Positions 21,356 to 32,361 of a DNA stretch of 64,000 nt are shown here, piece by piece; positions within the stretch are counted from its first letter, which is position 1, and the number at the start of each line of letters is the position of its first letter. A model generated the notes under the pieces. That model did no database searches. It had not been told where the DNA came from and saw only the letters and a program-made list of their open reading frames with translations. The stretch comes from Vandiemenella viatica (lineage: Eukaryota; Arthropoda; Insecta; Orthoptera; Morabidae): assembly GCA_031002005.1 (NCBI GenBank), contig CM061918.1, positions 65,630,531-65,694,530 of the forward strand, given 5' to 3'. A program made the position numbers and the translations under genes.

Positions 21356-21875
21356 TCATAAATAAATTAACCGGAAATTAATTAGGAGGAGGGGTGGGAA
21401 CGTTACAAACTGAGCCAAATTTACAAACAACTTGGAAGTATGATCCCTTTTATCATTTTGATGTTGCCCAGCCCGGATGCATACACTCATTCGGTTGCGA
21501 TGGGTATCGTAAAGCCGTTGTACCTTCTCTTGAGGCAAGCTGGCCCACAACTGGTTCAAGATATAATGGTTACTGTTACTGGGACGGAGTTGGTCCCATA
21601 CCTGTTCTATCGGGGTCAGTTCTGAGGATCTTCCTGCCCATTGCAGTACCTCAACGTCATGCAGCTTTTTTATTGATACGTGTGCCGTGCGTGGACAAAC
21701 ACTGTGCTCTTGAAAACTGGCACCACGAAATTGTCGCATGGGAGAAAACGTATGAAGACGCATGTTGTCTGTGACGTACCGTTGTGCCGTCAGAGTTCCC
21801 TCAATCACCACCATCCGTGACCTGAAGTCAAACCCCATGGCTTCCCACAGCATGACGCCAATACATTAGAAGAAA
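21356..21875 (-). pseudogene. Tc1-like transposase, C-terminal half, broken
   Basis: The minus strand reads VVIEGTLTAQRYVTDNMRLH, then FQEHSVCPRTAHVSIKKL, then SSELTPIEQVWDQLRP, then LPQEKVQRL. This is the order of the Tc1 transposase catalytic core: GTLTAQRY, the QDNARPH block, the SPDLSPIEHVWD block and LPQ. The aspartates of both late catalytic blocks are lost (QEHS..., SSEL...), so it is inactive. It meets a plus-strand Tc1 piece at about 21875. Confidence 0.85.
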
Positions 21876-22215
21876 GGGATTCTCCTTTGGTCGCGGTCAT
21901 ACTCGCCGACAGTGGTCACCCTAGGCAGTGCTGAACCGCTGTTCACCGGACTGCTAATGAATGGAATCGCATTGTGTTCAGCGATGAATCACGAACATCC
22001 TGCGTCATCATTCGACAGTGTCGTGGTTCCAGTTTTCAAAAGGACAATATTCCTCCAAACTCGGCACATGTCTTTATGAACTGTCTTCCGTGGCTAGCAT
22101 GATCTCCAGATAATTCCTCCCTATAGAAAATGTGTGGGACAAGTTCGGACGTCAAGTCCGTCCCAGTGCTGGTATCCATTATGTCAAGGACCAGTTACAA
22201 TAGTTGTGAAGTTTC
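21876..22215 (+). pseudogene. Tc1-like transposase fragment, opposite orientation
   Basis: Plus-strand frames give NEWNRIVFSDESRT, FQKDNIPPNSAHVF and a degraded SPD..S(L)..NVWD block. Small deletions and a stop break it. The FSDES block marks the middle catalytic region, so this fragment covers the same domain as its minus-strand neighbour but is an independent copy. Confidence 0.75.
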
Positions 22216-23389
22216 ATTTCGTTTCCTCCTTCCCTTGTAGGGTTTCACTCTTTATTTGTCAGGCACACTCTTTCTTTGTCAGGCAGTGTATTATCCAGAT
22301 TACTGTAGTCTAAGAAAAACTTCTATGGTTTGTGGTGCTATAGCAACGAAGTAGCTACTGTAGAAGTTGGACAACAGTGCAAGATTATGTTCTTGTGTCC
22401 AGACGACGACTGCTTACTCGTAGTCTTGTCTGCCAAACTCTCGGCTTTCACCGCAGGGATTGGGATAATACACCAAAACAGCCTACTCGCCTTGATCCTT
22501 AATTGGCTTCATCTGTAAAAAACCAAACCGGTGTGGTGGTAGTGACACGCTGTGGGCGGTTTGAGGAATTCCTGGCGGAAGCAACCAAACGAACAGTGTT
22601 GTTTATATGAGAGCGCCATGGATCTGTAAGTCTGAGTCTGATTCTTGATAGTCGCTTGAGCAAGCACATTGTCGTGGTGAAGCAACTATGTATTGCCTCG
22701 CCACAGCTCTGATATCTTATTTTGATCGCACGTGAAACAGAATGTCTTTGTAATACTGACAGTTCATTGTTTGACCTTAAGCCAAAAATTCAAAGTGTTT
22801 AATTATGTTTAAATGTTAGGAGATGACAACGGATCTGGAGTGTCAATGATTTTTTTTTTGGGTGGGGGGGTCATGGTAGTCCATTACAAACCCAATTTAT
22901 TGATTGAACTTTTACCTCCAACCTCGTACGCCTAAACCTAAGAGTCGTCTCCTGTTATGAGTCTTTGTATGAATGTTTCGTCACTTGAACTTGTTTAAAG
23001 GGATGCAGGTAAGTCTGCTCTTCAGTCATCAAACGAGGGCCAAACTTTGGTGCAAGTCGTTGCATGTTCGTCTCTCATTAAAAATTGTCTTGTCTCAACC
23101 TACAATATATCATCCTCTTCTGCAAGTTTTCTAACAGTCAGACGGTGGTTTGTACCAAATATCAGTTTCCTTAATTCGGCCGATTGTGATCTTCGATTGA
23201 TTGACGACCAGTTTTGAATCCGCGCAATGGTGAATATTGCCAGTAGTGAAGCTAAAAAAAAAAAAAAAGAAAAAAAAATCTTTTGTTAAAAGGGTTCGCC
23301 ATTGCCTGGGAAATTATATAGGATATGTGGAGCCAAAAGTTTGAGAAATACTGCGCTAAACCATTCGTAGCTCAGCGTACGGCCTAGAG
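22216..23389. other. unannotated intron segment
   Basis: No gene or known repeat was recognised. There is a T-run/G-run at about 22851-22869 and an A-rich tract at about 23254-23278. Otherwise mixed. Confidence 0.5.
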
Positions 23390-23794
23390 CAGGGGTGGCC
23401 AACCCAAATGATCTTGATTTGGAAATGCATCATAACTCCGCGGGCCGCATATAAAATTATATATACCCATCTTACATTTAGACCCAGTATAGACATATTT
23501 TTGGAATGAAAAATTGAAACATAATGAGTTATTATTACTGTGTTTACTATTATTCTTACATCTAAACATAGATAATATAATAATAATGATACTAAACTCA
23601 CATTTTAAACAAATATTTAACACAAAAAATATAAATGAAATAAATTTTGAAATTTAGATACACAAAAATAATGTATTTTAATACACTGGTTTTCACTGAT
23701 TTGGCCATTATAAAATAAATATATTTTGTAAAAGTGTGATGAATCTCGCGGGCCGGAAAAACATTCAAGGCGGGCCGCGGGTTGGCCACCCTTG
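23390..23794. mobile_element. hAT-type MITE (CAGGGGTGGCCAAC ends)
   Basis: Starts CAGGGGTGGCCAACCC and ends GGGTTGGCCACCCTTG, an inverted repeat. It is flanked by GCCTAGAG (23382-23389) and GCCTAGGC (23795-23802), an 8-bp duplication with two mismatches, as expected for hAT. The AT-rich interior contains internal GCGGGCCG blocks near both ends and no coding. Confidence 0.85.
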
Positions 23795-23969
23795 GCCTAG
23801 GCCCTAGAGCATCGCATCCGCCAGCTCTTTCAAAAGTTTAAACGTGTCCGTGAAAGTTATTACCAGTTTCACGCAAAATTTCACATTGCATCGTTGCGCT
23901 CCAACTTAGCATATTGCAAAAATCAGCAATAACACTGAAATACCATGCGGTCAAAGAACAATGACATGA

Positions 23970-25385
23970 TATCTATTTATTTATTTCGTATAGCAGAAGA
24001 ATACAAAAACAGTAACTACATTGAATCACAATTGATAGAACCAAACATGGATGTTACTACAGTGATGTCTAACGATTGCAGCCATTCAGTTGATTCTGTG
24101 GTTGCGTCGTGAATCTGATGCATTGTACGGCTGAATCTCCAAGACGGCATTCCATAGCGATGTGGTGAATGGTTTGCTGGTGGTTACCGCAGTCAAAAGA
24201 AGAGTTCTCTATCATTCCACACTTGTACATCCAGTAGTTGCATCTACCGTGGCCTGTTATCACTCGGTTCAGTGCCGTCTAGGTTTTCCTAGAAAAGTTG
24301 AATCCAGGAGGATATCGTGTAGGGTCTTGGATTAGCGCATGTTTGTCGGGGTTGGAATTTGTCCAATCAGCGCACCATGCTTTGCCTATGTTGAAGTTAT
24401 TTTGGAGTTTTATGTGTGCATTCCTGGTGAATTTGAAGGTGTTGGTATCTTAAACATTTCTGCCATTCCTTTTTTAAAGCCTCTTGCCTTCGGAGACTTG
24501 GTGGGGGGATGTTAGAGAATACAGGCAGCCAGTATGTAAGTTCCAGATATTGTTCTCATTATGTCATTTAGTTGAATGTCGATCTTTTTTGTGTAACTGC
24601 TATTTAACCACACTAGACTGCAGTATTCAGCAGTTGAGTATACCACAGCAAGAGCTGATGTTCTTAGAGCTAAGGCATGTGCTTCCCAACCAATTCCTTA
24701 AAATTTGTGAAGGATGTTTTTTCCAGTTTGTACTTTTGCCGCTGTTTTATGGATATGTTCCTTATATGTCAGCGACCGGTCCGGAACCACGCCTAGATAT
24801 TTTGGATGAGGATTATACTTCAGTAATTGGTCTCTGAATTTTATGTGAGGTCTATAGTGGGCTATCGTTTAGGTGAAAAGAGCTGACCTCTGTCTTACTT
24901 ATATTCAGTTTCAGGCACCAAGTGTTGTACTCATTCAGTTTGTGAATATCACCAGCAAGAATTTCTTCAGATGTTTTGAAGTCGCTAGATTGTGCTGCCA
25001 TTACTATGTTATCAGCGTATATAAACGTCCTAGAGGTAGTGGATAGCAAGTCTGCGGTGTAGATGTTGAAAAGTAGTGGAGCAAGGACAGATCCTTGCGG
25101 TAGCCCGTTGTTTAATCTGTAAGATTTGCTTCTGTTCCCATTTATGTGAACCTCAATCATTCGATTGCATAGCATGTCATTCAACAGAGAGGCAATCATT
25201 TTGCACGGGATAATCCTCATAAATTTCAAGATCATTCCTTTTCTCCAGACTGTGTCATATGCTGCAGTCGAATCTACAAACTGCCAAACCTCCTCGTGGT
25301 GCACCCTGGGCAACGTGGCAAAGCCGCGGCTGAATAGTTTACATCTCATTAGGCTGCTGGACCTAGAGCTTTAGCTTGTGGATAT
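23970..25385 (-). pseudogene. Jockey-superfamily LINE, RT to 3' end, catalytic D lost
   Basis: The minus strand carries the last part of a reverse transcriptase ORF. In the longest open stretch (24852-25349) it reads FVDSTAAYDTVWRKGM, then NNGLPQGSVLAPLLFNIYTA, then FIYADN, then LNISKTEVSSFHLN. In broken frames further left it reads HPKYLG... and a C-terminal GHGRCNYWMYKCGM / CGNHQQTIHHI block. The YADD box is YADN (about 25008-25019), removing a metal-binding aspartate. The left end is rich in TTTATTTATTT, consistent with the 3' tail. It is antisense to the host gene. Confidence 0.85.
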
Positions 25386-25599
25386 CCCCGCAATTAGAGG
25401 ATACGGAACAATGTTATCACCTTCAAATGATAAGTATATCAGATATGAACAATCCGAAGGAAACAGGTTACTCTGAGGGTTAGGACAAACGCCAAGACGC
25501 TCATTTGATACTTAATTTCTTTAAAAATCGGTTGGTTTCCTGATAGACCTTGTACAAATAATTGGTTAGATCGATTTTGCGAAATTATATTACTTCCCT
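25386..25599. other. unannotated gap
   Basis: Short stretch between two LINE relics of opposite orientation; nothing recognised. Confidence 0.5.
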
Positions 25600-25965
25600 T
25601 CAGAGAATAAAAAAGAATGGACAGTTTTATCAACTGGGATGTAATCGGGAGCTGAAACATACGGAAGGAAGACAAAATATACCAACCAAAATGCCTATGG
25701 CTCTGAAACCAGGACATGAGCGAAGAGAGACCTTAGCAGACAGGGATTTCTGAGAAGCACAGAAAACGCAACGAGAAATGATAGAATCGGATATAAAAAC
25801 ATAAAGGGAGAAAGTAATTGCAACGGCTGGGAAAGATCACAAGTATTGGAGAGGAGAGAGTGCTGAATTTAGCGTTCTTGAACAGAGAGAAGGAAAGAGA
25901 CCTATCGGAAGACTACGGACAAGATGGCGCAGAAAAACATAACAGCTAGGGGAGACAAGTAGTGG
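25600..25965 (+). pseudogene. LINE C-terminal relic
   Basis: The forward frames contain a degraded YGSET motif followed by basic, W-rich segments ending in KERPIGRLRTRWRRK. The 'GRxR.RW' ending resembles the C-terminus of RTE-like ORFs, such as GRPRKRW in the copy at 47674-50311. Stops and frameshifts are frequent. Confidence 0.5.
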
Positions 25966-26450
25966 TGGAGGAACGACAAGTGGTGATGATGATGTAAGAG
26001 TGATGTCGGCGTTATTGTGTTACTTCTACCCAGATGCAGATATGCGCAGGCGGAATTCCATCTCGCGTGGAAAGAGAACGCGGCTCATTGCGTGTCCAAA
26101 CGTCAGTGCACCGCATCAGGCGAGCTGCACTCTGGGCGCTTCCGTGATCGTACGAACTACTGTAGATCGTTGGTTAAAAAGGCTGCCGCAGTGACTGTTT
26201 ATATCTCTCATCGGTTAAGGCGAATATTGGTTTTAGTTTCCTGTTGCGTGATAGTTTAGCCGAGCGTCGTAAACAGTCACCACGCTTAAAATGGGAGGAT
26301 ACAACATGATATCGACTGGACGTGAATCCCGCATTAAAAACAGCTTAATATGGCGCATTTCTTCTTTCTGCCCTGGTACAAATGATACGATTAAGAATTA
26401 CAATATTGATAAACATTGATTAATAATATTTGTGTGTTTTTAGACTGTTA
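25966..26450. other. unannotated stretch
   Basis: No gene or repeat was recognised. It is CpG-rich between 26040 and 26280. Confidence 0.5.
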
Positions 26451-26836
26451 GGGGGCATCCATAAATTACGTTACGTCTTTCCCCCTCCCCTGGTGAGACT
26501 TCGTGAGATCTAGTCCGACCCCCCTCCCCTCTCCCTCCTCTGGTGAGATCTGCTCCGTAAGACCTCCCCTCCCCCCTAGAAATCATCCTCTCAACTTTTT
26601 GAGCCTTGTTCGGTCTCGTCCTTCCAAAGCCGGTTACACCCCCACTTTTCGACGAAATACCCCCCTATAATCGACTTTCGAGTGTTTTGTAGACTTTTTT
26701 TTTATTTTTAGCTCTACAGTCCAACAAAAATTTTCAAAACCTCACGTGAGATTTCCGTTGACCGCCCCCCCCCCCTTGGTGAGATTTCGCCGGACCCCCC
26801 CCCCTATTTCACCTCGCGTAATTTATGCCCACATCC
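26451..26836. mobile_element. MITE-H copy 3
   Basis: Left end GGGGGCATCCATAAATTACG. The right end is ...CGCGTAATTTATGCCC followed by a changed terminus ACATCC. TTA lies at 26448-26450 and at 26837-26839. The interior has TGGTGAGA blocks and C-runs like the other copies. Confidence 0.8.
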
Positions 26837-27266
26837 TTACTACTCGCCTCGGGGATGGTTTCCCGTAGCGTTTTCCAGTTTGAAACTGTCAGCAACTACC
26901 CTGTATGTGCGGACGACTGTGTGTTCTCTCTTGTGTGCTGTTTGTGTTATGGATGAGGGATGGAATGGTAAGAGAGAGGGTGAAACCCCGTTGCGGTTCA
27001 TTCAGGTCTATTCTTCCGGAAGACAACAGGGGAGCCGCCGCCACTGTCGGGCGAATCACCGTCAAGAGTCGTTTGCCCGCACTCCATACCTACTGCGCAC
27101 GGAAAGTGAAGACTCCGATGCACAGTCTGGTGATAAGGTGTCGTGCGCCGTCATCGGTTACACCCCGTTGGCTAAGTCTGCAATCATCAAAAAAAGTTCC
27201 ACCACCGTAATTTCAACGAACTCTCCCAACGAGGAGGGCAATTACTTACTGAAGTTTCTGACTACG
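26837..27266. other. CpG-rich stretch with overlapping open frames
   Basis: Two overlapping + frames (26880-27269 and 26905-27210) stay open for over 100 codons, but neither has a recognisable domain and they exclude each other. High CpG content explains the scarcity of stops. I call no gene here. Confidence 0.4.
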
Positions 27267-27360
27267 TGATCCAGATTTCCATTTTCTGTGGCTTCCCGAC
27301 ATCACTCGATCCGAGTGCCGCGATGGTCCCTTCATAAGGCCGTAGCAGTATTCCTTGACA
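27267..27360 (+). repeat. SINE-A body fragment, diverged
   Basis: GATCCAGATTTCCATTTTCT, then CCCGACATCACTCGATCCGA, then GTGCCGCGATGGTCCCTTCA follow the order of the SINE-A body with many changes. Head and tail are missing. Confidence 0.5.
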
Positions 27361-27756
27361 TAAAGAGAGGTATCTACTTCCTGAAGATTAATACATTTTT
27401 TCAGTCATGGAAATTTCACGGACTCTTTAGGATTTAGATCTTTAATCACTACGTCTACTTCAATAACGGATTAGTGATCCTAGTAGTCTAGTGAGGGGAT
27501 CCAAGTGTCTGCGAAAAATTGTTGCGTCCTACAACCCAAGAGCATGGAAACTTTATTCCAGGTACTGAAGCCTTCCATTACAAGTATGTTTTTGTTTGTG
27601 AAATGTGTACCTAAAAATCTCAATCAGAACGGACAATACTTGGGATTCGGGATTTGAACATGGACCCGTTGTAATTCAACGATCCATTGCGGTGGTGGTC
27701 ATTCCAAAAAATATTTATTTTCTTCATTGTGGTTTAAGTTCTGTAGGCGTGATTAA

Positions 27757-27892
27757 GGACCAAATCACTCCAGGCGAATGCCGGGATGCTTCCTTCAAAA
27801 ACTCCATGGCCGAATTCCTTCCCGTTCCTTGTCCGTAGTCCCATCCCGCGTCTAATGACCTTACCCGTCGACGAGGCCATAAAAAAAGTGAT
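27757..27892 (+). repeat. SINE-A body and tail, headless
   Basis: CAAATCACTCCAGGCGAATG, then CCATGGCCGAATTCCTTCCC, then CCCGTCGACGAGGCCATAAA and an A-run. It is 5'-truncated in the body. Confidence 0.85.
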
Positions 27893-28304
27893 TAAGGACT
27901 AGCCACAACAGATTAGAATAGTAAGTGCTTAACTTTTCAGCAAACGTGTATTGTATTATTATTCTTTTTGGAGAAATGGGTACATTTGGGGGAAGAAAAC
28001 GAGGACCATCTCATTCTTATTGGTGGTTGGAAAATCACCTAAAAATCTCGATCACGATGCAGCGAATCGAATTCCGTTGAGCCTCCCCGTATGACAGCGC
28101 CTTAACGCGAAACTGGCGCATAGGACGGTTAGGAATTTCAAACGTTCGCTTTCAGAAGATGAAAAGTGGAAGTGGAGAGAATGTATTACTAACTGTACAA
28201 ATGAAGGTGACTTGCATCCACTGTACGAATTTTTTATTTTTTTTTCTGAATCTTGTAACTATGTATGCACCTTGGAAGTGATCGGCACTTTTTGGGAAAT
28301 TTCT
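27893..28304. other. unannotated stretch
   Basis: Nothing recognised apart from a T-rich run near 28230-28245. Confidence 0.5.
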
Positions 28305-29190
28305 TGTTGTCAGTGACTCCAATGGTTTGATGCAGTTTTTAATTTGTTCCTGTCTTGCGCTAATCTCTTGATCTCAGCACACCCATTACATCCTTCGTTT
28401 TGAGTTTTCTGCTTCACATATGTTAGAATTAATCTTCCTCTACAGTTCCTACCTTCATTGTTCCCTCCGCAAACAAATTAACCTATCTCGTGTGGTCTCC
28501 TTTTGGCGAGACACTTCAACAAACTTCCTTCCTCACACGTCAGTTTTTTTGTTTTTTTGTTTTTGGCTTTCTGCGACTAAGTCATTCAGCCAGCTCGATG
28601 TGTTTTTATGATGTCTTTTCATGTGAATTTTGTTTCTCCAGTGCTTTTATGCTTCCTATGTATAGACACCACAGGACGGACAGGACATTCACACAGACAC
28701 ACAACACTTAAACATCCATGCCCGCGGCCGGATTCGAACCGGCGACCTTCGGCACGTGGAGCCAGTGCTCTAGCCCCTACGCTACCGAGGCCGGCGCGTC
28801 AGTTTGAAAACATGATTATCTCACACTTAATCTGTCCAACATCCTTTAACAGCACCACATTTCGAAAGCTTCAGTCTTCGTTCTTTCTAGTATTCTCAGT
28901 TTGATCTTCTCGTCCATAAACGGCTGTGTTCCAAAAAATGCATTTTTACAAATTTGTTCTGAATTCTAGTTCACTGACTGGAACTAAAAGATTTTTCATC
29001 TTGAAGAGGAGTCATTTTCTTATGTGTTACTCTGTTTTTACACAGTTCCTGCTCCGTAAATGAGCTGCTATTTTTCTTCCTGAAAGCATAAATGTTTTAC
29101 TTCTTTTACATCCTATCCCATTTTTATATTTAACCTGCGGTAATGGCTATTATTTCTACTAGCTTTCCGATTTTCGTCTTAATACGTGTT
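28305..29190 (-). mobile_element. LINE-M, 5'-truncated copy split by SINE-C
   Basis: The plus-strand sequence runs in the same order as the LINE-M 3' halves at 45235-46228 and 46395-47410: the GTTTGATGCAGTTTTTAATT terminus, the CTACAGTTCCTACCTTCA block, ACAAACTTCCTTCC, the AGCACCACATTTCGAAAGCT block and the TTTTTATATTTAACCTGCGG block. This covers the RT C-terminus and 3' UTR on the minus strand. A SINE at 28544-28796 interrupts it. Frames are destroyed. Confidence 0.8.
28544..28796 (-). repeat. SINE-C, inserted in LINE-M
   Basis: Reverse complement: GCCGGCCTCGGTAGCGTAGG, then GGCTAGAGCACTGG, then CGCCGGTTCGAATCCGGCCG (B box), ending in an A-rich tail (the T/G-run at 28544-28564 on the + strand). 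CGTCAGTTT occurs on both sides (from 28539 and at 28797-28805), a target duplication of about 9 bp that overlaps the tail. Confidence 0.85.
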
Positions 29191-29675
29191 TTCCAGCTTT
29201 CCATTGCTGCCTTGTCATGGTAACCTCAGAATAACAGAAAAGAATTTAACAAGTTTATTTAGGATTAGTAAAAGAATTATTCCTTCCAGTGACAGCACAG
29301 GTTCAGCACGAGAGCTGCGCAAATTGCCGGGGACGTGTGCTCTTCCTTTTTCCGAATGTAACGCTGCCGCGGCTAAGAGAAAAGCCGTACCCGCTATCCA
29401 GGGCGTAATGAATGCTCATAATTAAGTTTAGTAACGAGAAGTGGAGCATTAATTAAGTAAGGGGTAAAGTTGTTGGCCTCGTGTCGTATCCGCTTGCGTT
29501 CGTACCTTCTGGGGCCTCGCCACATTGGGCATTTACTCGGAAAGACTGGGAAAGCCCAAAGACTACAGTGGTTTTATCCGTAGAACTTGGTGGGAAAGCA
29601 ACAAAGGACAGTTACAGTAGCAATGTTCTCTCCAAGCAACCTCTCTCAGCTATCATGAATATATATATATATATT
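29191..29675. other. unannotated stretch
   Basis: No gene or repeat was recognised. It ends in a short (AT)n run (29659-29673) beside the next SINE. Confidence 0.5.
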
Positions 29676-29905
29676 TAACTGCTTAACGTCTCTTAACAGC
29701 GAGGTCTTTAGAGACGGGAAACGATGGGAGGCAAGGAATGGGAAGGAATTCACCATGGCATTTTTAAGGAAGCATCCCGGCATTTGCCTGGAGTGATTTG
29801 GGAAACTATGGAAAACCCAAATCTAGATGCCCGGACGGGGATTCGAACCGCCGTCCTCCCGAATGCGAGGCCAGAACGCTAACCGTTACACCACCATGCT
29901 ATCAA
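29676..29905 (-). repeat. SINE-A, full length, inverted
   Basis: Starts TTAACTGCTTAACGTCTCTT (tail, reverse) and contains GGTCTTTAGAGACGGGAAAC, GGCATTTGCCTGGAGTGATT, GATGCCCGGACGGGGATTCG and GAACCGCC (B box, reverse). It ends GCCAGAACGCTAACCGTTAC. This is the clearest copy of the GTCTCTAAAGACC tail subtype. Confidence 0.92.
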
Positions 29906-29982
29906 GAATAAATAATTGAACAAAATTATCTACGAATTCTCACTGGTTCGAATGCTATTACTGAAGGCTTAAAAGTTGCAAG

Positions 29983-30168
29983 CAGGGGCGGATCTAGGGG
30001 GAGGGTGCTAAGGGGCTCAAGAAGGCCCCCCCCAAACGACATCGTAATTGTGGGAACTTAAAAAAACAGCTTTACTGTTCTTATAAGAGTGGGAATGTTG
30101 ACATGAGTTTTTCTGTCGTCGACTCCCCCCCCCCCCCAAAAAAAACCAAAATCCTGGATCCGCCACTG
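29983..30168. mobile_element. MITE-G copy with 8-bp duplication, hAT-like
   Basis: Starts CAGGGGCGGATCTAGG and ends CCTGGATCCGCCACTG. Flanks GTTGCAAG (29975-29982) and GTTACATG (30169-30176) match at six of eight positions, as for an old hAT insertion. The interior has C-runs and no coding. Confidence 0.7.
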
Positions 30169-31074
30169 GTTACATGGTTAAGCAAAACCTCAAGTTACCA
30201 AGCATCTTGCAAACTATTGACTCACATGGATTACGGGCAGTTTACCCTTATAGTGGGCTGGAACACTCTGCTGCAATTGCTTTCCTTATCCAAAAACTTG
30301 TCCTTTTCTCTATCTCCCATGAAAGTCTCACGTACTAAGGTATGTCTAGCAGCCTGTAGCAATGTTACGAGGTATCTCTGTCATACGTGCTTGTAAAAAG
30401 ATCCTGTTTCGTTATGTAACACCTACGTATGTAAGGCTATCTACTACTTAAATTAATTGGTGATTTAATCTCATTACTCGTAATATTAGACAGGCGTGCT
30501 ATTAAAGCTCTCCTATTTCTGCAATTAATAAATATTTACTTAGTTATTTTATTTTTTTGTCAGAATCATACACAATCGGAAACATCAAATTAAACTGGAC
30601 CAGTATTAGCCCATTTCCAGTGCATTTTCCAGGTCCTCATGTAAGTCATCTTCTGGAAGATGGTTAGACACAGGTGGCATTGGAGCACGTGTTAAACAGT
30701 CTGATCTTCTCTACAGTCGCACTTTTAGTCAACTACGATCGTCATGTAATCTGTGCATTGAATAAAGTAACTCAGTAAAGTTTGCAGTTTTAATCACTGT
30801 ATTACATGGTTCAGAGTTTCACTGCCACGACCGTATGTACTGTCAAAGCGCGATGCTACAAGACTGCATATTCTTCAAAAAGATTCTTAAGTACCGCAAT
30901 ATTTGGTTCAGTCCCCAGCTTATCATTTAGTTTACCACATAAAATACTCTTTCGCTTCAACACTGAGAATAGTTATTCTATACGCTTTACGTCCTAAGTT
31001 CGCTTCCCAAGGGAGTTAAGCTACGAAAACGTTGACTGACTCCCTATACAACGGTTATGTCCAATTATTTTCTC
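30169..31074. other. unannotated intron segment
   Basis: Nothing recognised; short open frames only. Confidence 0.5.
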
Positions 31075-31330
31075 TTGACTGAGCAGTCTATTGGCTCATT
31101 TAAGGCACGTGAGATCGTAAGGCCTCCGGTTCGAATCCCGACCTCGCCTGGTATTTTTACGAGCCTTGAAACTGACCTTCACTTCTTGCAAATCTTTCGT
31201 GTGAAGTACATTAGAAACTTCCGTGGTCCTATTTACCCAATAGAATTACCGGGTTATGATAGGGTAACCACAATAGAGACGAATTGCGCAGCATCAAATT
31301 GAAACTCTTGACACTATGCAACTGAAAAAT
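31075..31330 (+). repeat. SINE-B, diverged
   Basis: ACTGAGCAGTCTATTGGCTC, then CCGGTTCGAATCCCGACC (B box), then ACTGACCTTCACTTCTTGCA, then TGAAGTACATTAGAAACTTC. Same order as 38385-38685. Confidence 0.75.
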
Positions 31331-32361
31331 TCTTCTGTGTCACCCTGGGGTTAATGACATACTCATTTACTTTACTTTTTCTCTCTATTGCCTTTATTGG
31401 CGACATCCATCCCGAACAAACAGTAAGAAAGAGTATTTTCTAGACTGTACATGCCATTGTAAATGATACAATCCTATCGCTTCTACTAAGAATATACGAA
31501 ACTTAAGCTTTTGTAAGTGACCACAGAGCATGGCTCCCTACTTCATAACATTATCAGACGTGGAATATTTTTCAGTCAACTTTGATTTAATAAAATCAAG
31601 TAGTGGTTGTGTCGTAACACAATGGCTCGGTGGGCGATCATAGCGTAAACATTTCAAAGTTCATGTAAGTGCCGCAATGTTGCCCTCCCATTGCATTGCT
31701 CGCGACTGAACCTTGACGTCATAAACTTGGGATTACTGGTCGGAAGGTTGAACCTAATCACCTATTGCGTTATCTCTGGTGCCCGGCTACGTCTCCCGCA
31801 GCTTTGAGTGGAATAAATTAAGCAATCGTGGAAAATATTTTTTAAAAACACCTACGAGAAGTGCGAAAATTGTGCGTGGAAATGCAGTCTAAAAAAACTC
31901 TCTGGTTGGATTCGGACGGAAATCGGAAAGAGGCAACGAAGTGTTCAGTTACCTGTTTTGTTTAACGTCGTCTTACATATAGTCTCTACTCAAGTTCGGG
32001 AATATAGAATTCCGGTGCACATGAGATTCCTGACGGCATAAGAAATGTCGTGAAGAAGGATAGGATTAGAAGTGAAAACATCAGAGAGGAATTTTAAAGG
32101 TTGCCGTATTAGAAGAAAAGCTAACCAAGAAAAAGTTTTAGTGGATGGGGCAGAACAAGAGAATAGAGTAGTGAAGAGCGCAGAAGTTAACATTCTTGAG
32201 CAAATAGAATGGGAGGACATCTGTCGGATGACCACGAGCAAGTTGTATACAACAAGACTTATACGCGCGGTGGCAAGGAACTGTTTCCAAGCGTGCGATA
32301 CGTACTATGTATTATTTCTAAATCTCCGACTCACTTCTGAAAGCCCTGTCGTACTATGATA
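31331..32361. other. unannotated intron segment
   Basis: No firm assignment. 32072-32359 (+) is open for 95 codons just upstream of the CR1-like RT and could be a degraded upstream part of it, but no motif confirms this. Confidence 0.4.

Noticed and set aside
26880..27269. 129-codon and 102-codon overlapping + ORFs
   Set aside because: They exclude each other, have no domain, and lie in CpG-rich DNA where stops are rare.
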